Below are positions 8,427 to 17,218 of a stretch of 64,000 bases of DNA, in pieces. The position numbers and the translations under genes are program-made. Each line of letters opens with the position of its first letter. Positions within the stretch are counted from its first letter, which is position 1. The notes under the pieces were generated by a model. That model made no database searches and was not told the DNA's origin. It saw only the letters and a program-made list of their open reading frames with translations. Source of the DNA: Mycobacterium marinum (GTDB lineage: Bacteria > Actinomycetota > Actinomycetes > Mycobacteriales > Mycobacteriaceae); the NCBI RefSeq assembly GCF_003391395.1, contig NZ_CP024190.1, positions 6,076,001-6,140,000 on the forward strand, given 5' to 3'.

Positions 8427-9797
8427 CTAAACGGATTCTTGGAGCCGGGGCCGGAAGCGCACTCGGGTGCCGTGGCGGGGAGCCAGCATGATGGAGCGCC
8501 GCACGATGCGCTCGGGCGCCTCGTCGACGGCCGTGAACTGCCCCTCCCGCAACAACACGTGCAGCACGGTCACCAACTCCCGCATGGAAAAAGCGGCGCC
8601 CAGACAGCGTTTGGCGCCCCCGCCGAACGGAACCCAGGCATAGGTTTGCGGCCGCGTGCCCAGGAACCGCTCGGGACGAAACCGGTTCGGCTGCTCATAC
8701 ACGTCGGGGTTGCGGTTGATTGCGATCATGTGGACGACGATTCGGGTGCCGGGGTCGATGAGGTAGCCCCCGAGCCGGAACGGGCGCGCGGCAACGCGGG
8801 CCGTGAAAGGGGCTGGCGGCCGGACCCGCAGCGTCTCGTTGATCACCGCGGTGGTGAAGGTTTCCGTGCCGCCCTCGGCCTCCTCCTGGACGCGCCGCAG
8901 CGCATCGGGATGGTGTAGCAGCAGGTCGAAAACCCATGCCAGCGTCGTCGCGGTGGTTTCGTGGCCCGCCAGCATCAACGTGATGAGGTCGTCACGAATC
9001 TCTTGGTCAGACAGCTGTTCACCGTCATCGCCCCGGGCGCTGATCAGCAGCCCCAGGATGTCGCGCTGTTCGGTGCGGCCAAGGCCATTGCGCCGCTGCG
9101 CGATCAGCGGCATGACGACGTTCTCGATCTCCCGGTAGGCGCGCGCCCGCTGTGGCCATACCCGCAACGCTCCCGCTCGGCGCAGCGCATAGCGGACGGT
9201 CAGTTGCTCGGAAACCCCAAGGTCCAGGAGGCGTTCGAAAGGCCGGCCCAGCCGCCGCACCTCGTCGGGATCGTCGACACCGAAGATGACCTTGACGATC
9301 ACATCCAACATCAGCGCCCGGGCCGCCCCAAGCAGCTCAAAGGGACGATCGACGGGCCAATCGCGCATCGCCGCGCGGGTGGACTCCTCGATGATCGGCA
9401 CGTAACGGCCCAGCGCCGTGCCGTGCAGTGGCGGCGTCAGGAGCTTGCGCCGCCGCAGGTGTTCGGGCTCTTCCTGGACGAACATCGAACCCGCCCCGTA
9501 GATCGCCGCCGCGGGTCCCACTCCCTCGCCGCCCAGGAGCACGTCGGGCGGCGCGGTGAAGACTTCTTTGACCAGCGCCGGGTCCGAGACGATCGCCACG
9601 TCTCCCAGGCTGAGGATGGGCATCGTCATGATCGGCCCGTAGCGCCGGATCAATCGCAGCATTCGCCGCTCGCCACCAACCAGGTATGCGACCGCGTAGG
9701 CGGCCGCGAACACCGTACGCAAGCGGCGCGGGGCAGGTAGGCCGGGCGGTCGGCGCAGAGCCGGCGGTGTGCGCGCCGAGGGAGCGGATGCAGGCAC
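8427..9797 (-). CDS. cyp137: Cytochrome P450 CYP137
   Basis: This is a 456-residue P450 mono-oxygenase. The I-helix oxygen-binding motif is AGHETT, the K-helix E-x-x-R is in NETLRV, and the haem thiolate loop is FGGGAKRCLGA. The start is a GTG at 9797. The opening segment (GLPAPRRLRTVFAAAYAVAYLVGG) and overall sequence match CYP137 (Rv3685c) of M. tuberculosis. No substrate is known. No redox partner gene lies beside it. Confidence 0.94.
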   Translation of the reverse strand: MPASAPSARTPPALRRPPGLPAPRRLRTVFAAAYAVAYLVGGERRMLRLIRRYGPIMTMPILSLGDVAIVSDPALVKEVFTAPPDVLLGGEGVGPAAAIYGAGSMFVQEEPEHLRRRKLLTPPLHGTALGRYVPIIEESTRAAMRDWPVDRPFELLGAARALMLDVIVKVIFGVDDPDEVRRLGRPFERLLDLGVSEQLTVRYALRRAGALRVWPQRARAYREIENVVMPLIAQRRNGLGRTEQRDILGLLISARGDDGEQLSDQEIRDDLITLMLAGHETTATTLAWVFDLLLHHPDALRRVQEEAEGGTETFTTAVINETLRVRPPAPFTARVAARPFRLGGYLIDPGTRIVVHMIAINRNPDVYEQPNRFRPERFLGTRPQTYAWVPFGGGAKRCLGAAFSMRELVTVLHVLLREGQFTAVDEAPERIVRRSIMLAPRHGTRVRFRPRLQESV

Positions 9798-9836
9798 CCT
9801 AACGACCCAACACGGCGCCTACCGCGGGGTCAAGAA

Positions 9837-10148
9837 TCACACACAGTCGGCACAGATCGGGAGCTGACCGATCGAACTGCGCAACCGGCTGCGATGCTGC
9901 ACCAAATAGCAGCACGAGCAGATGAACTCGTCGCTGCGTTGCGGAATCACCGCGACCGACAGTTCCTCGCCGGACAGATCCGCACCCGGGGGTTCGAAGA
10001 CGGGCGCCGCATTGGGGTCGTCGTCGACGGCATCGATGGTCGCGGTCGACGACCTCGGCAAAGCGGGTGCCAGCTCGCGCAGGCCGGACGGATCGGCGGC
10101 GTCGGAATCAGGTATGCGGCGGGCATCGTAATCGCTGGCGGTCGGCAT
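9837..10148 (-). CDS. DUF4193 zinc-ribbon-like small protein
   Basis: This is a 103-residue protein starting MPTASDYDARR at an ATG at 10148, with AGGAAGGA upstream. It has the actinobacterial DUF4193 layout: an acidic N-terminal half, then PGADLSGEELSV, then ICSCCYLVQHRSRL and PICADC. The two C-x-x-C pairs probably bind zinc. A paralogue of this family is widely conserved in mycobacteria. Its role is not established. Confidence 0.85.
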   Translation of the reverse strand: MPTASDYDARRIPDSDAADPSGLRELAPALPRSSTATIDAVDDDPNAAPVFEPPGADLSGEELSVAVIPQRSDEFICSCCYLVQHRSRLRSSIGQLPICADCV

Positions 10149-10237
10149 CGGCGGTCCTTCCTGCAGAGTGACCGGGCTACACACCGGATGTGATTACCCG
10201 TGGCACGTGCAGTACCCCGATCAGCCGCGGGCCACAC

Positions 10238-10492
10238 CTAGGCGCGTACGCGCGCCGGAATGCGGCGGCTGCGCGACGCCGCAGCCAGCCCGAGCCAGGG
10301 GGCCACAATCGCAACGCCGAGCGTTGTGGACGCGATCCCCACTTGCCCGATTCCCAACGCGATCAGGCCGATCACCAGACCGATCACCCAAACACCTGCC
10401 GCAATCAAGCCCGACACGCTCGTGCCGGTCTCGCCGGGGGCCGGCTCCAGCCGGTCATCAACCCGCACGACGCTATTCCCGGTGCAAATCAT
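10238..10492 (-). CDS. Small two-helix membrane protein
   Basis: This is an 84-residue protein. The start is either ATG 10492, with GGGAG five bases upstream, or a GTG at 10498; the ATG fits the ribosome-binding site better. Two hydrophobic segments lie around SGLIAAGVWVIGLVIGLIALGI and LGVAIVAPWLGLA, followed by a basic tail SRSRRIPARVRA. I do not recognise a named family. It lies upstream of the DUF4193 gene on the same strand. Confidence 0.6.
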   Translation of the reverse strand: MICTGNSVVRVDDRLEPAPGETGTSVSGLIAAGVWVIGLVIGLIALGIGQVGIASTTLGVAIVAPWLGLAAASRSRRIPARVRA

Positions 10493-10638
10493 GCTCACTC
10501 CCAGCAGGGACGATCAAACGCGGACCATGGGCAGCGCACATCGACGGGCAGCTTACATATCCTATGGACACTATTGCCACATAGTCCAATCTGAGACTGG
10601 TCTATACGCCGGCTGTGATGTCGCTGAACTGCAACAGG

Positions 10639-11280
10639 TTAACCATGCCCGTTGCGGGCGGCGCACAACAGTTCCCCGACCGTGTCCGCGGCCTCGTTGA
10701 GCAGCGCGTTTCGCCCGTCGGGGTCGCCGACGACACGCTCGGCCAACAGCCGCAGCTTGGTGTTGGATTTCTGAGACCACTTGGCCAGCACCTGGAAAGC
10801 GGACTCGGCATCCAGCCGGTACTCATGCATCAGCATCCCGATGGCCTGATTGATGACCGCCCTTCGGGCGTTGACCGCGGTGACCGCTTGGGTCAACCGC
10901 TTTTGCATGTCGACCTCATATTGTTCGGTGATGTCGACATAGAACCCGGCAGTGCCGGCCAGCGACCCGTGACCGTCATAGAGCGGATTCGCCAGCACCA
11001 CGACGATGTGTACGACGCCACCCGTATCGATAATGCGAAACCGATTGCTGCATGGCTTTCCATAACGGCACACCTGGTCTACCAGTTCAGCGACGACCGC
11101 TTTGTCATCGGGATGCTTGTGCGCAACCAGTAGATCGGCGGTCGGCCTGACCCGACCCGGCTCATAGCCGTGCATCCGAGCCAGCTCATCTGACCATTCC
11201 CAGCGATCATCACGAGCGATGTAGCGGAAGCGCCCCACCCTTGACCAGCGATTCCACCGTAACGACGTACCCGCGCGCAC
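10639..11280 (-). CDS. PAS-ANTAR regulator
   Basis: This is a 213-residue protein from a GTG at 11280. Residues about 15-120 form a PAS domain of the PAS-3 type (W-S-D-E-L-A-R-M-H-G-Y, then HKHPDDK and ITEQYE). Residues about 130-195 form an ANTAR RNA-binding domain, recognisable by ARRAVINQAIGMLMHEYRLDAESAFQVL written here in two parts: ARRAVINQAIGML and MHEYRLDAESAFQVL. ANTAR proteins act by transcription antitermination, normally binding paired RNA hairpins. The PAS domain is the likely signal input. The next 248 bases (11281-11528) hold no gene that I can support. Confidence 0.88.
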   Translation of the reverse strand: MRAGTSLRWNRWSRVGRFRYIARDDRWEWSDELARMHGYEPGRVRPTADLLVAHKHPDDKAVVAELVDQVCRYGKPCSNRFRIIDTGGVVHIVVVLANPLYDGHGSLAGTAGFYVDITEQYEVDMQKRLTQAVTAVNARRAVINQAIGMLMHEYRLDAESAFQVLAKWSQKSNTKLRLLAERVVGDPDGRNALLNEAADTVGELLCAARNGHG

Positions 11281-11528
11281 CGGCTCAATCCATTCCGGAG
11301 CACGCCATCAGCGGCCCACATCGCTGGACTGCTGCGCCCTCCGCACTTTTCATTCCGGCCCCGCCGGCGTCTGCGCCCCAGATGGTCGCTCCCCCTTCTC
11401 CATTCGGCCAGCCAATCCCCAAACTGGCCGTTCCCCGGATCTTGCCCTTGCTTCTTCTATTCCCCCTGAGACCGGTAGCTCAACCGGAAATTACCCACCA
11501 AGACGACAACTCACACGCAACGAAACGA

Positions 11529-12050
11529 TCAGTAGTCGGGAAGCTGCACGTCACGGGTGCGCAGCAGCAGCGGGACCAGCACCCAGAAGAGCGCAAAAAG
11601 TACCAGCGCGCACGACCCGGCGATGATGGCCGCGGTACGTCCGGACACCGCATCGAAGATGAGGGCGGTAACCCCGGTCAAAGCCAGCCCCAGCAGGACC
11701 AACCCGGCGTAGGCGCAGCGATGTGCCGCCGAAACCAGCACCACCAGACGGTGTCGCCGGAACAGTAACCGGTGCATGCCTACCGGGGCGACCAACAAGA
11801 TCGTCGCGCCCACCGAGAACGCCACCGTCGCCAAATACACCGTGTGTAGCCCCAGAACCTCGAAGCGCTGCTGGAACGGCAGCATCAGCAGGAACCCGGT
11901 CAGCAGCTGAACCCCGGTCTGCACCACCCGCAGCTCCTGCAGCAGGCTGGTCCAGTTGCGGTCGAGCCGTTCCAGTTCGGTTTCCCGCCGCCGACGGTAA
12001 TCCCAGCGTTGATCTCGTTCCGGATGATCGACATCCATGTTCGTGATCAT
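11529..12050 (-). CDS. DUF6328-like four-helix membrane protein
   Basis: This is a 173-residue protein from an ATG at 12050; a second ATG at 12038 is equally possible. The charged N-terminus (HPERDQRWDYRRRRETELERLDRNW) leads into LLQELRVVQTGVQLL. Four predicted membrane helices follow. This arrangement is typical of DUF6328 actinobacterial membrane proteins, of unknown function. It lies immediately downstream of rsfB on the same strand, which hints at co-expression with the sigma-factor regulator. Confidence 0.75.
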   Translation of the reverse strand: MITNMDVDHPERDQRWDYRRRRETELERLDRNWTSLLQELRVVQTGVQLLTGFLLMLPFQQRFEVLGLHTVYLATVAFSVGATILLVAPVGMHRLLFRRHRLVVLVSAAHRCAYAGLVLLGLALTGVTALIFDAVSGRTAAIIAGSCALVLFALFWVLVPLLLRTRDVQLPDY

Positions 12051-12109
12051 CGCACCTGAGGGAACCCTCGGTGCCCGAAAACGCAAGTAGCCGAAGCGAA
12101 AAGCAGGCG

Positions 12110-12478
12110 CTAGCGGTTGAGCTTGCCGTCCCGCACGCCGGTCAATGCGTCATCGAGGGCGGGGTAGAGCGGGAAAGTCTTGTCCAGACCGGTCAGGTGA
12201 ATCGGCCGCCTGGTCGCGGGCCCCTGTGCGACCACGCCGAACTCGGCCGCAGTGCCGAGCTTCTCGTAGGTCGCGGCCAGGATCTTCAGCCCCACCGAGC
12301 CGAGGAACTCCACCCCGGAAAGGTCGATGACCAGCGCAGTCGGGCTGTCGGCAACGACAGCGCCGATGGCTTCTTCGAGGGCCGGAGCAGTAACCAAATC
12401 AATTTCGCCGCCGATACTGAGCACGGTGACTCCATCGTGATCGGTGACCACGGCGGTGATCGAATCGGGAGCTGACAA
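12110..12478 (-). CDS. rsfB: Anti-anti-sigma factor RsfB (STAS domain)
   Basis: The 122-residue STAS-domain protein matches RsfB (Rv3687c), which binds the anti-sigma factor UsfX/RsbW and frees SigF. The core LVIDLSGVEFLGSVGLKIL holds the region of the regulatory serine. The start is a TTG at 12478, with AAAGGA upstream; this gives MSAPDSI and the same length as in M. tuberculosis. Its divergent neighbour is the rsbR-like gene at 12638, so two partner-switching modules share one 159-base promoter region. Confidence 0.93.
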   Translation of the reverse strand: MSAPDSITAVVTDHDGVTVLSIGGEIDLVTAPALEEAIGAVVADSPTALVIDLSGVEFLGSVGLKILAATYEKLGTAAEFGVVAQGPATRRPIHLTGLDKTFPLYPALDDALTGVRDGKLNR

Positions 12479-12637
12479 TGGCGGTCCTTTGTCCGAGCCT
12501 TCGGTGTGCTGCAAGCCTAACCTGCCTCACGAACTGCGAGAAGAAGAAGACCTCAACGCGTTCCACAGCGGCCTCCAGGCTAGTCTCGCCATATGACCAG
12601 CGCCCTGCGGAGCGCGGCGCGGCACTTGGGAGGCCAA

Positions 12638-13534
12638 ATGTCAGATTCGCCGTCCGTCTTCAGCAGCAGCATCAGTACCAGCTCTGGGCCGATCGGCGTG
12701 TCTAGCGAAGGTTTGCTGCCGCAGCTGGTCGAGCATCTGCGGCAAAATCGAACCGCGTTGCGCGAGAAGTGGGCCCGCAGCATCACCGAGGCGCGGCTGC
12801 TCACGGCGATGACGCCGGACGAGATCTTTTCCGAAGCGACCGCGGTGTACGACAACTACGTCGAGGTGCTCGAGACCGGAAGCGTCGAGGCGTTGCAGGC
12901 CTACGCACGTGATCTCTCCGAACGCATCATTCCCAGGGGCGTGGAAACCGATGAGGTCGTCGGCATCGTCCTGTTGCTGCGCGACGTGCTGGCCCGCTCC
13001 CTGTTCGAGAAGTATCAGACGGACTTCGAGATGCTCAGCCGAGTTCTGGACGCTTACGAACCGGCGGCCAACCGCATCGCCAACACCGTCGCGGTGAGCT
13101 TCGTGCAGGAGCGTGAGCGCATCATCCGGCAGCAGCAGGAGGCGATCCGGGAGCTGTCCACGCCCGTGCTGCAGGTGCGCGAGCAACTGCTGATTCTGCC
13201 GATCATCGGAGTGCTGGACAGTCAGCGCGCCCGACAGGTCACCGAGCAACTGCTGCGGGCCATCCGGGCCAACCGCGCCAAGGTCGTGGTCATCGACGTG
13301 ACCGGGGTGCCCGCCATCGACTCGACGGTGGCCAACCACCTGGTCCAAACCGTCGACGCATCCGGATTGATGGGCGCGAACGTGATCATCACCGGCTTGT
13401 CCTCCGAGATCGCACTGACGCTGGTGACAATCGGGCTCGACCTTTCGAAGATGAATGCCGTGGGCGATTTACAAGGGGGTATAGAGGAAGCCGAGCGGCT
13501 GCTGGGCTACGCAGTCACTCGCACCGGCGACTAG
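12638..13534 (+). CDS. rsbR: RsbR-like stressosome protein
   Basis: This is a 298-residue protein from an ATG at 12638, preceded by GGGAGG. Residues 25-165 form an all-alpha N-terminal sensor of the RsbRD type. Residues about 175-290 form a STAS domain. The positions matching the two phosphothreonines of Bacillus RsbRA fall at Ser229/Thr230 (AIDSTVANH) and Thr261 (EIALTLVTIG). Known RsbR proteins build the stressosome with RsbS and are phosphorylated by RsbT. The next gene is rsbS, 31 bases on. Confidence 0.9.
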   Translation: MSDSPSVFSSSISTSSGPIGVSSEGLLPQLVEHLRQNRTALREKWARSITEARLLTAMTPDEIFSEATAVYDNYVEVLETGSVEALQAYARDLSERIIPRGVETDEVVGIVLLLRDVLARSLFEKYQTDFEMLSRVLDAYEPAANRIANTVAVSFVQERERIIRQQQEAIRELSTPVLQVREQLLILPIIGVLDSQRARQVTEQLLRAIRANRAKVVVIDVTGVPAIDSTVANHLVQTVDASGLMGANVIITGLSSEIALTLVTIGLDLSKMNAVGDLQGGIEEAERLLGYAVTRTGD

Positions 13535-13565
13535 TCCGCACAGGTCGAGCCATCGAGGGTTTGTC

Positions 13566-13955
13566 ATGCCAGTACCGATCTTGAAACAGGGTCCGATTCT
13601 GATCGCGACGGTTCAGTCCGCACTGACCGACAGCGACACCGAACGCCTCCGGCATGACCTCATGGAGCGGGTCAGCCGCTTTCGCGCCCAGGGCATTGTG
13701 GTCGACGTGACCGCCATCGACGTGATGGATTCGTTCGCGGCGCGTTCGTTGCAGACCATCGCCCACATGACCCGATTGCGTGGTGCTACCACCGTGATCG
13801 TGGGCCTGCAGCCAGAAGTCGCGTTTTCAATGGTCCAATTGGGCCTGACCTTCGACGACATGAAAACCGCCCTGGACCTCGAAGAGGGTGTGGCGCTGCT
13901 GAACAAGCAACTGGGACTACGGAAGTCGACGATCGGGCCCGACGGTGGCGGATGA
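13566..13955 (+). CDS. rsbS: RsbS-like stressosome scaffold (single STAS domain)
   Basis: This is a 129-residue protein made of one STAS domain. MDSFAAR places a serine at residue 56, matching the RsbT-phosphorylated serine of Bacillus RsbS (D-S-F-x-A-R). A longer-than-usual tail ends KSTIGPDGGG and overlaps the start of rsbT by 11 bases. The start is an ATG at 13566. It should form the stressosome core with the upstream RsbR-like protein and hold RsbT in unstressed cells. Confidence 0.9.
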   Translation: MPVPILKQGPILIATVQSALTDSDTERLRHDLMERVSRFRAQGIVVDVTAIDVMDSFAARSLQTIAHMTRLRGATTVIVGLQPEVAFSMVQLGLTFDDMKTALDLEEGVALLNKQLGLRKSTIGPDGGG

Positions 13956-14355
13956 GACCGTGGTCGGGATCAACCATCCCGACGACATCGTCACCGCCCG
14001 AAAAGCCGGTCATCAACTCGCCCTCGACCTCGGATTCTCGCTGACCGACGTCACCATGATCGCCACCGCGATCTCCGAAATCGCGCGCAATATCACCAGC
14101 TATGCCGGTCGCGGCGCGGTTCGGGTGGCCGTGCAGGACCGGGAGGGCCGCAAGGCCCTGGTGGTGCGCGCCGAAGACGACGGTCCCGGCATCGCTGACA
14201 TCGAGCGCGCGATGGAGGACGGCTACTCGACCGGGCGCGGGCTGGGCATGGGCTTGCCGGGAGCGCGGCGCCTGATGGACCGGTTGGTCGTGGAGTCTGT
14301 GGTAGGCCGCGGAACGATCGTCGAGATGTGGAAATGGGTTCCGCCTCGTGCGTGA
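13945..14355 (+). CDS. rsbT: RsbT-like serine/threonine switch kinase
   Basis: This is a 136-residue GHKL-type ATPase. The N box is EIARNITSYA, the G1 box is EDDGPGI, and the G2 region is GRGLGMGLPGARRLMD. The start is a GTG at 13945 inside the end of rsbS, giving MADETVVGI. In the known pathway RsbT phosphorylates RsbS and RsbR and, once released, activates a PP2C phosphatase. Here the phosphatase candidate is the last gene of the operon. Confidence 0.9.
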   Translation: MADETVVGINHPDDIVTARKAGHQLALDLGFSLTDVTMIATAISEIARNITSYAGRGAVRVAVQDREGRKALVVRAEDDGPGIADIERAMEDGYSTGRGLGMGLPGARRLMDRLVVESVVGRGTIVEMWKWVPPRA

Positions 14356-14974
14356 TAGTGGCCGATTCGGGCCAATCGAGTGGGCGACGGCCGGTCGCCC
14401 GCGGCCCGGTGAGCACGCTCTCGGCGACCAGCCGATCGCCGTCGAGACCGAGGACGACTCCGCACTCTTCGGGGTGATGGACGGGCTGGGGCACGGCCCG
14501 GCCGCCGAAAGCGCCGCGTTGCGGGCCGTCGAGGTGGTCAAGAATGCGCGCGGCGAACGTCTCGAGGTGTTGATCCAGCTCTGTCATCGGGTCCTGACCG
14601 GCAGCAGGGGGGTCGCGATGACCCTGGCCAGGATTGATCTGCCCACCGGCAAACTGGTGTGGACGGGGGTGGGAAATGTCAGCGCCAACCTGGTAGCCAA
14701 GGCGGTAAGCGGCGTGCAGGTCCGATCCAGCGTGCGACTGACCCCCGGCATTGTCGGCTACCGGATCCCGGAGATCACCCCAGCAAAAATGGTTCCCATG
14801 CGCGCGGGCGATCTACTGGTCATAGCCAGCGACGGCGTCGCCGAGGACTACCTGGATCACATCGATTTTGCGGCGTCCGCCCCGGTGATCGCCGAACAGA
14901 TTCTGGTCAAGCACGCCAAAGAGAACGACGACGCCCTTGTCCTCGCCGCACGCCACCGGGGCGTATCGACGTGA
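14348..14974 (+). CDS. RsbX-like PP2C phosphatase
   Basis: This is a 208-residue SpoIIE/PP2C-type phosphatase. FGVMDGLGHGPAAESAA is the metal-binding D-G-L-G-H-G motif, RAGDLLVIASDGV is the second, and KENDDALVLAAR carries the C-terminal Asp. It has no sensor domain, like Bacillus RsbX, which dephosphorylates RsbR and RsbS to reset the stressosome. The GTG start at 14348 overlaps rsbT by eight bases. Confidence 0.87.
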   Translation: MRDSGRFGPIEWATAGRPRPGEHALGDQPIAVETEDDSALFGVMDGLGHGPAAESAALRAVEVVKNARGERLEVLIQLCHRVLTGSRGVAMTLARIDLPTGKLVWTGVGNVSANLVAKAVSGVQVRSSVRLTPGIVGYRIPEITPAKMVPMRAGDLLVIASDGVAEDYLDHIDFAASAPVIAEQILVKHAKENDDALVLAARHRGVST

Positions 14975-17199
14975 CCGAGACCGGAGACTTCGGCGCCGTC
15001 GATGCGTTCCAGACCCAGTACGCCGACGCGCTGCGCGCGTATCTGGATACCCGCGACGAGAACAGTCTGGCCGTCGGGCATGAGTTCGGCCGCCGGGCAC
15101 TGCAGGAACAGATCAGCATTCTCGACATCATCGAGAACCACTTCCGGCTGCTCGACGAAATCTCGCCGAACCCTGGGTCCGACCGGTCGGTCGCGCTGGA
15201 GTTCTTGCTGCAGACATTGGCCGCGCTGGACGTTGCGACGCGCGGATTTCTAGACGGCACCAAACGCTACGAGGAGCAGCGGGCCCGCGCCGAGGATCTC
15301 GCGCACCGCGACAAGTTCCGCAGCGCCCTGGTGAACTCGTTGCAGGAAGGGTTCTTCGTCGCCGATGACGAGGGTGCCGTGATCGACATGAACAGCGCCT
15401 TTGCCGAGATCCTGGGCTATCCCCCCGAGGGTTTGCCCTACCGGTGGCCACACCCGTGGCTGGTGGACCGCAAATCCGCGGCACAACAGCAAGAGCGAGT
15501 TCGGCATGAGGGCAGCGCCGACTACGAGACGCCGGTTCGCCATCAGGATGGCCATCTGTCCTGGGTTGCGGTGAGTATCAACGCGGTTCGCGGATCGGGC
15601 TCAGACCGAGACGTCTACGTCGGCACCGTTCGCGACATCACCGCTGAACGCGCCTTCGCCGCCCGGGAAAGCGCGGTGCTGCGATTGGCTACCTCGGTGA
15701 GCGTGGCCAAGAGCGTTTCCGAGGTGCTCTCGATCACTCTCGAAGAGTGCCGTACCGCGGTCGATGTGCAACGTGTGGTCGCGGTGATGTGGCCACCAAG
15801 TGACGGCGAACCTACCGTGCAGGTCGCCGGGGAGCCGGCGGAATCGTCCTGGCGTGCCCTGGATCCGCAGCTGCGCGAGACGTTCCTGGGCGCCCGTGCC
15901 CAACTGCCGCTGACCGCCAGACCGATCGAGTGGCCAGACTCCCCGGGCAGGGCACAGGGGCTGGTCGCGGTGCTCTCCGGCACCGCGGACGTCGCCTTAT
16001 GGCTGGAACTTGGGGCACCGCGCTGGGTGACCGCCGAGGATCGGCTGCTGGTCACGGTCCTGGTGGGTCACCTCAGCCTGGCCATCGGGCACGTCCGGCA
16101 GTTCGAGAGTGCCCGGGAAACATCGTTGACATTGCAGCGGGCCATGCTGCCGCCGGTGAAACCGCCGCCCGGCTTTGCGGTGCGCTATGAGCCCGCGGTC
16201 CCGCCGCTCGAGATCGGCGGTGACTGGTATGACGTATTGCCGATCGGTGAGCACCGCATCGGAATTGTCGTTGGCGACTGCGTGGGGCGCGGTTTGCCGG
16301 CCGCCGCGATCATGGGCCAGCTGCGCAGTTCGGCGCGCGCACTCTTGCTCACCGGTGCACAACCGGCGCTATTGCTCGAACAACTCGATGCGGCGGCATC
16401 GCTGATTCCCGATGCCTATTGCACGACGGTGTTCCTGGCCATCCTGGACACCGAATCGGGCATCCTCGACTACAGCAATGCCGGCCATATGCCCGCGGTG
16501 CTCGCCGAGCCGAAGTCTGGGCCCGTCCTGCTGACCGATGCCCGGTCAGTGCCGCTGGCGGTCCGTCGAGTGGAGCCCAGACCCGAAGCGACTCAGGTGT
16601 TGCCGCCAGGGTCGACGCTGCTGCTGTTTACCGACGGCTTGGTCGAGCGCAGGTACGAATCGATTGACGAGGGGCTGGGCCGGGTGGCCGATGTGGTGGC
16701 CGACTCCGTGATGCTGCCGATCGATGCCGTCGCCGACGCGGTGCTGAGTCAACTGGCCCCCACCGGGGGCTATGACGACGATGTCGCGATGGTGGCCTAT
16801 CGGTACCAGCACGGGCCGCTGCGGATTGAAACCAGTGCTACCCCAGACCAATTGGTCATTGTTCGGCGCCAGTTGCTGTCGTGGCTGCAGGCCGCCGAAG
16901 TTCCCGACGAGCAGGCGGGTGACATTGTGCTGGTGGTCAGCGAGGCGTGCACCAACTGCATCGAGCACGCCTATCGCGGGCAGAGCGTGGGGACGATGCT
17001 GCTCGACGTTGAAGCCGCCGACGGGGCAATTCACGCCCGGGTCGTCGACTCCGGTTCCTGGAAGAAGCCCGCGGCCGACCCGGGCAACGGCGGTCGAGGC
17101 ATGACGCTGATCAGGGCCATCAGCGATGAAGTGGAAATCGACAACAGTCCGGGCGGCACCGCCATCGACATGACATTTCGGTTGCCCGCGGAGGACTGA
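14971..17199 (+). CDS. Multidomain PAS-GAF-PP2C phosphatase fused to an RsbW-like ATPase
   Basis: This is a 742-residue output protein. Residues 1-115 form a helical N-terminal domain that resembles RsbU-type RsbT-binding regions (inference). PAS is at about 116-228 and GAF at about 235-378. The PP2C/SpoIIE phosphatase is at about 385-612, with GGDWYD at 416-421, VGDCVGRG, FTDGL and GGYDDD near 599-604. The HATPase kinase domain is at about 618-740, with EACTNCIEHAY at 658-668, DSG near 693 and GNGGRGM. It thus joins an RsbU-type phosphatase to an RsbW-type kinase. The GTG start overlaps the previous stop (GTGA). Confidence 0.88.
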   Translation: MTETGDFGAVDAFQTQYADALRAYLDTRDENSLAVGHEFGRRALQEQISILDIIENHFRLLDEISPNPGSDRSVALEFLLQTLAALDVATRGFLDGTKRYEEQRARAEDLAHRDKFRSALVNSLQEGFFVADDEGAVIDMNSAFAEILGYPPEGLPYRWPHPWLVDRKSAAQQQERVRHEGSADYETPVRHQDGHLSWVAVSINAVRGSGSDRDVYVGTVRDITAERAFAARESAVLRLATSVSVAKSVSEVLSITLEECRTAVDVQRVVAVMWPPSDGEPTVQVAGEPAESSWRALDPQLRETFLGARAQLPLTARPIEWPDSPGRAQGLVAVLSGTADVALWLELGAPRWVTAEDRLLVTVLVGHLSLAIGHVRQFESARETSLTLQRAMLPPVKPPPGFAVRYEPAVPPLEIGGDWYDVLPIGEHRIGIVVGDCVGRGLPAAAIMGQLRSSARALLLTGAQPALLLEQLDAAASLIPDAYCTTVFLAILDTESGILDYSNAGHMPAVLAEPKSGPVLLTDARSVPLAVRRVEPRPEATQVLPPGSTLLLFTDGLVERRYESIDEGLGRVADVVADSVMLPIDAVADAVLSQLAPTGGYDDDVAMVAYRYQHGPLRIETSATPDQLVIVRRQLLSWLQAAEVPDEQAGDIVLVVSEACTNCIEHAYRGQSVGTMLLDVEAADGAIHARVVDSGSWKKPAADPGNGGRGMTLIRAISDEVEIDNSPGGTAIDMTFRLPAED

Positions 17200-17218
17200 C
17201 GCACCGCAGCCGGGGGTC

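Noticed and set aside
11241..11528. Gene between the PAS-ANTAR and DUF6328 genes
   Set aside because: The open frame here is Pro/Ala-rich, runs antisense into the next gene and has no start signal or recognisable domain.
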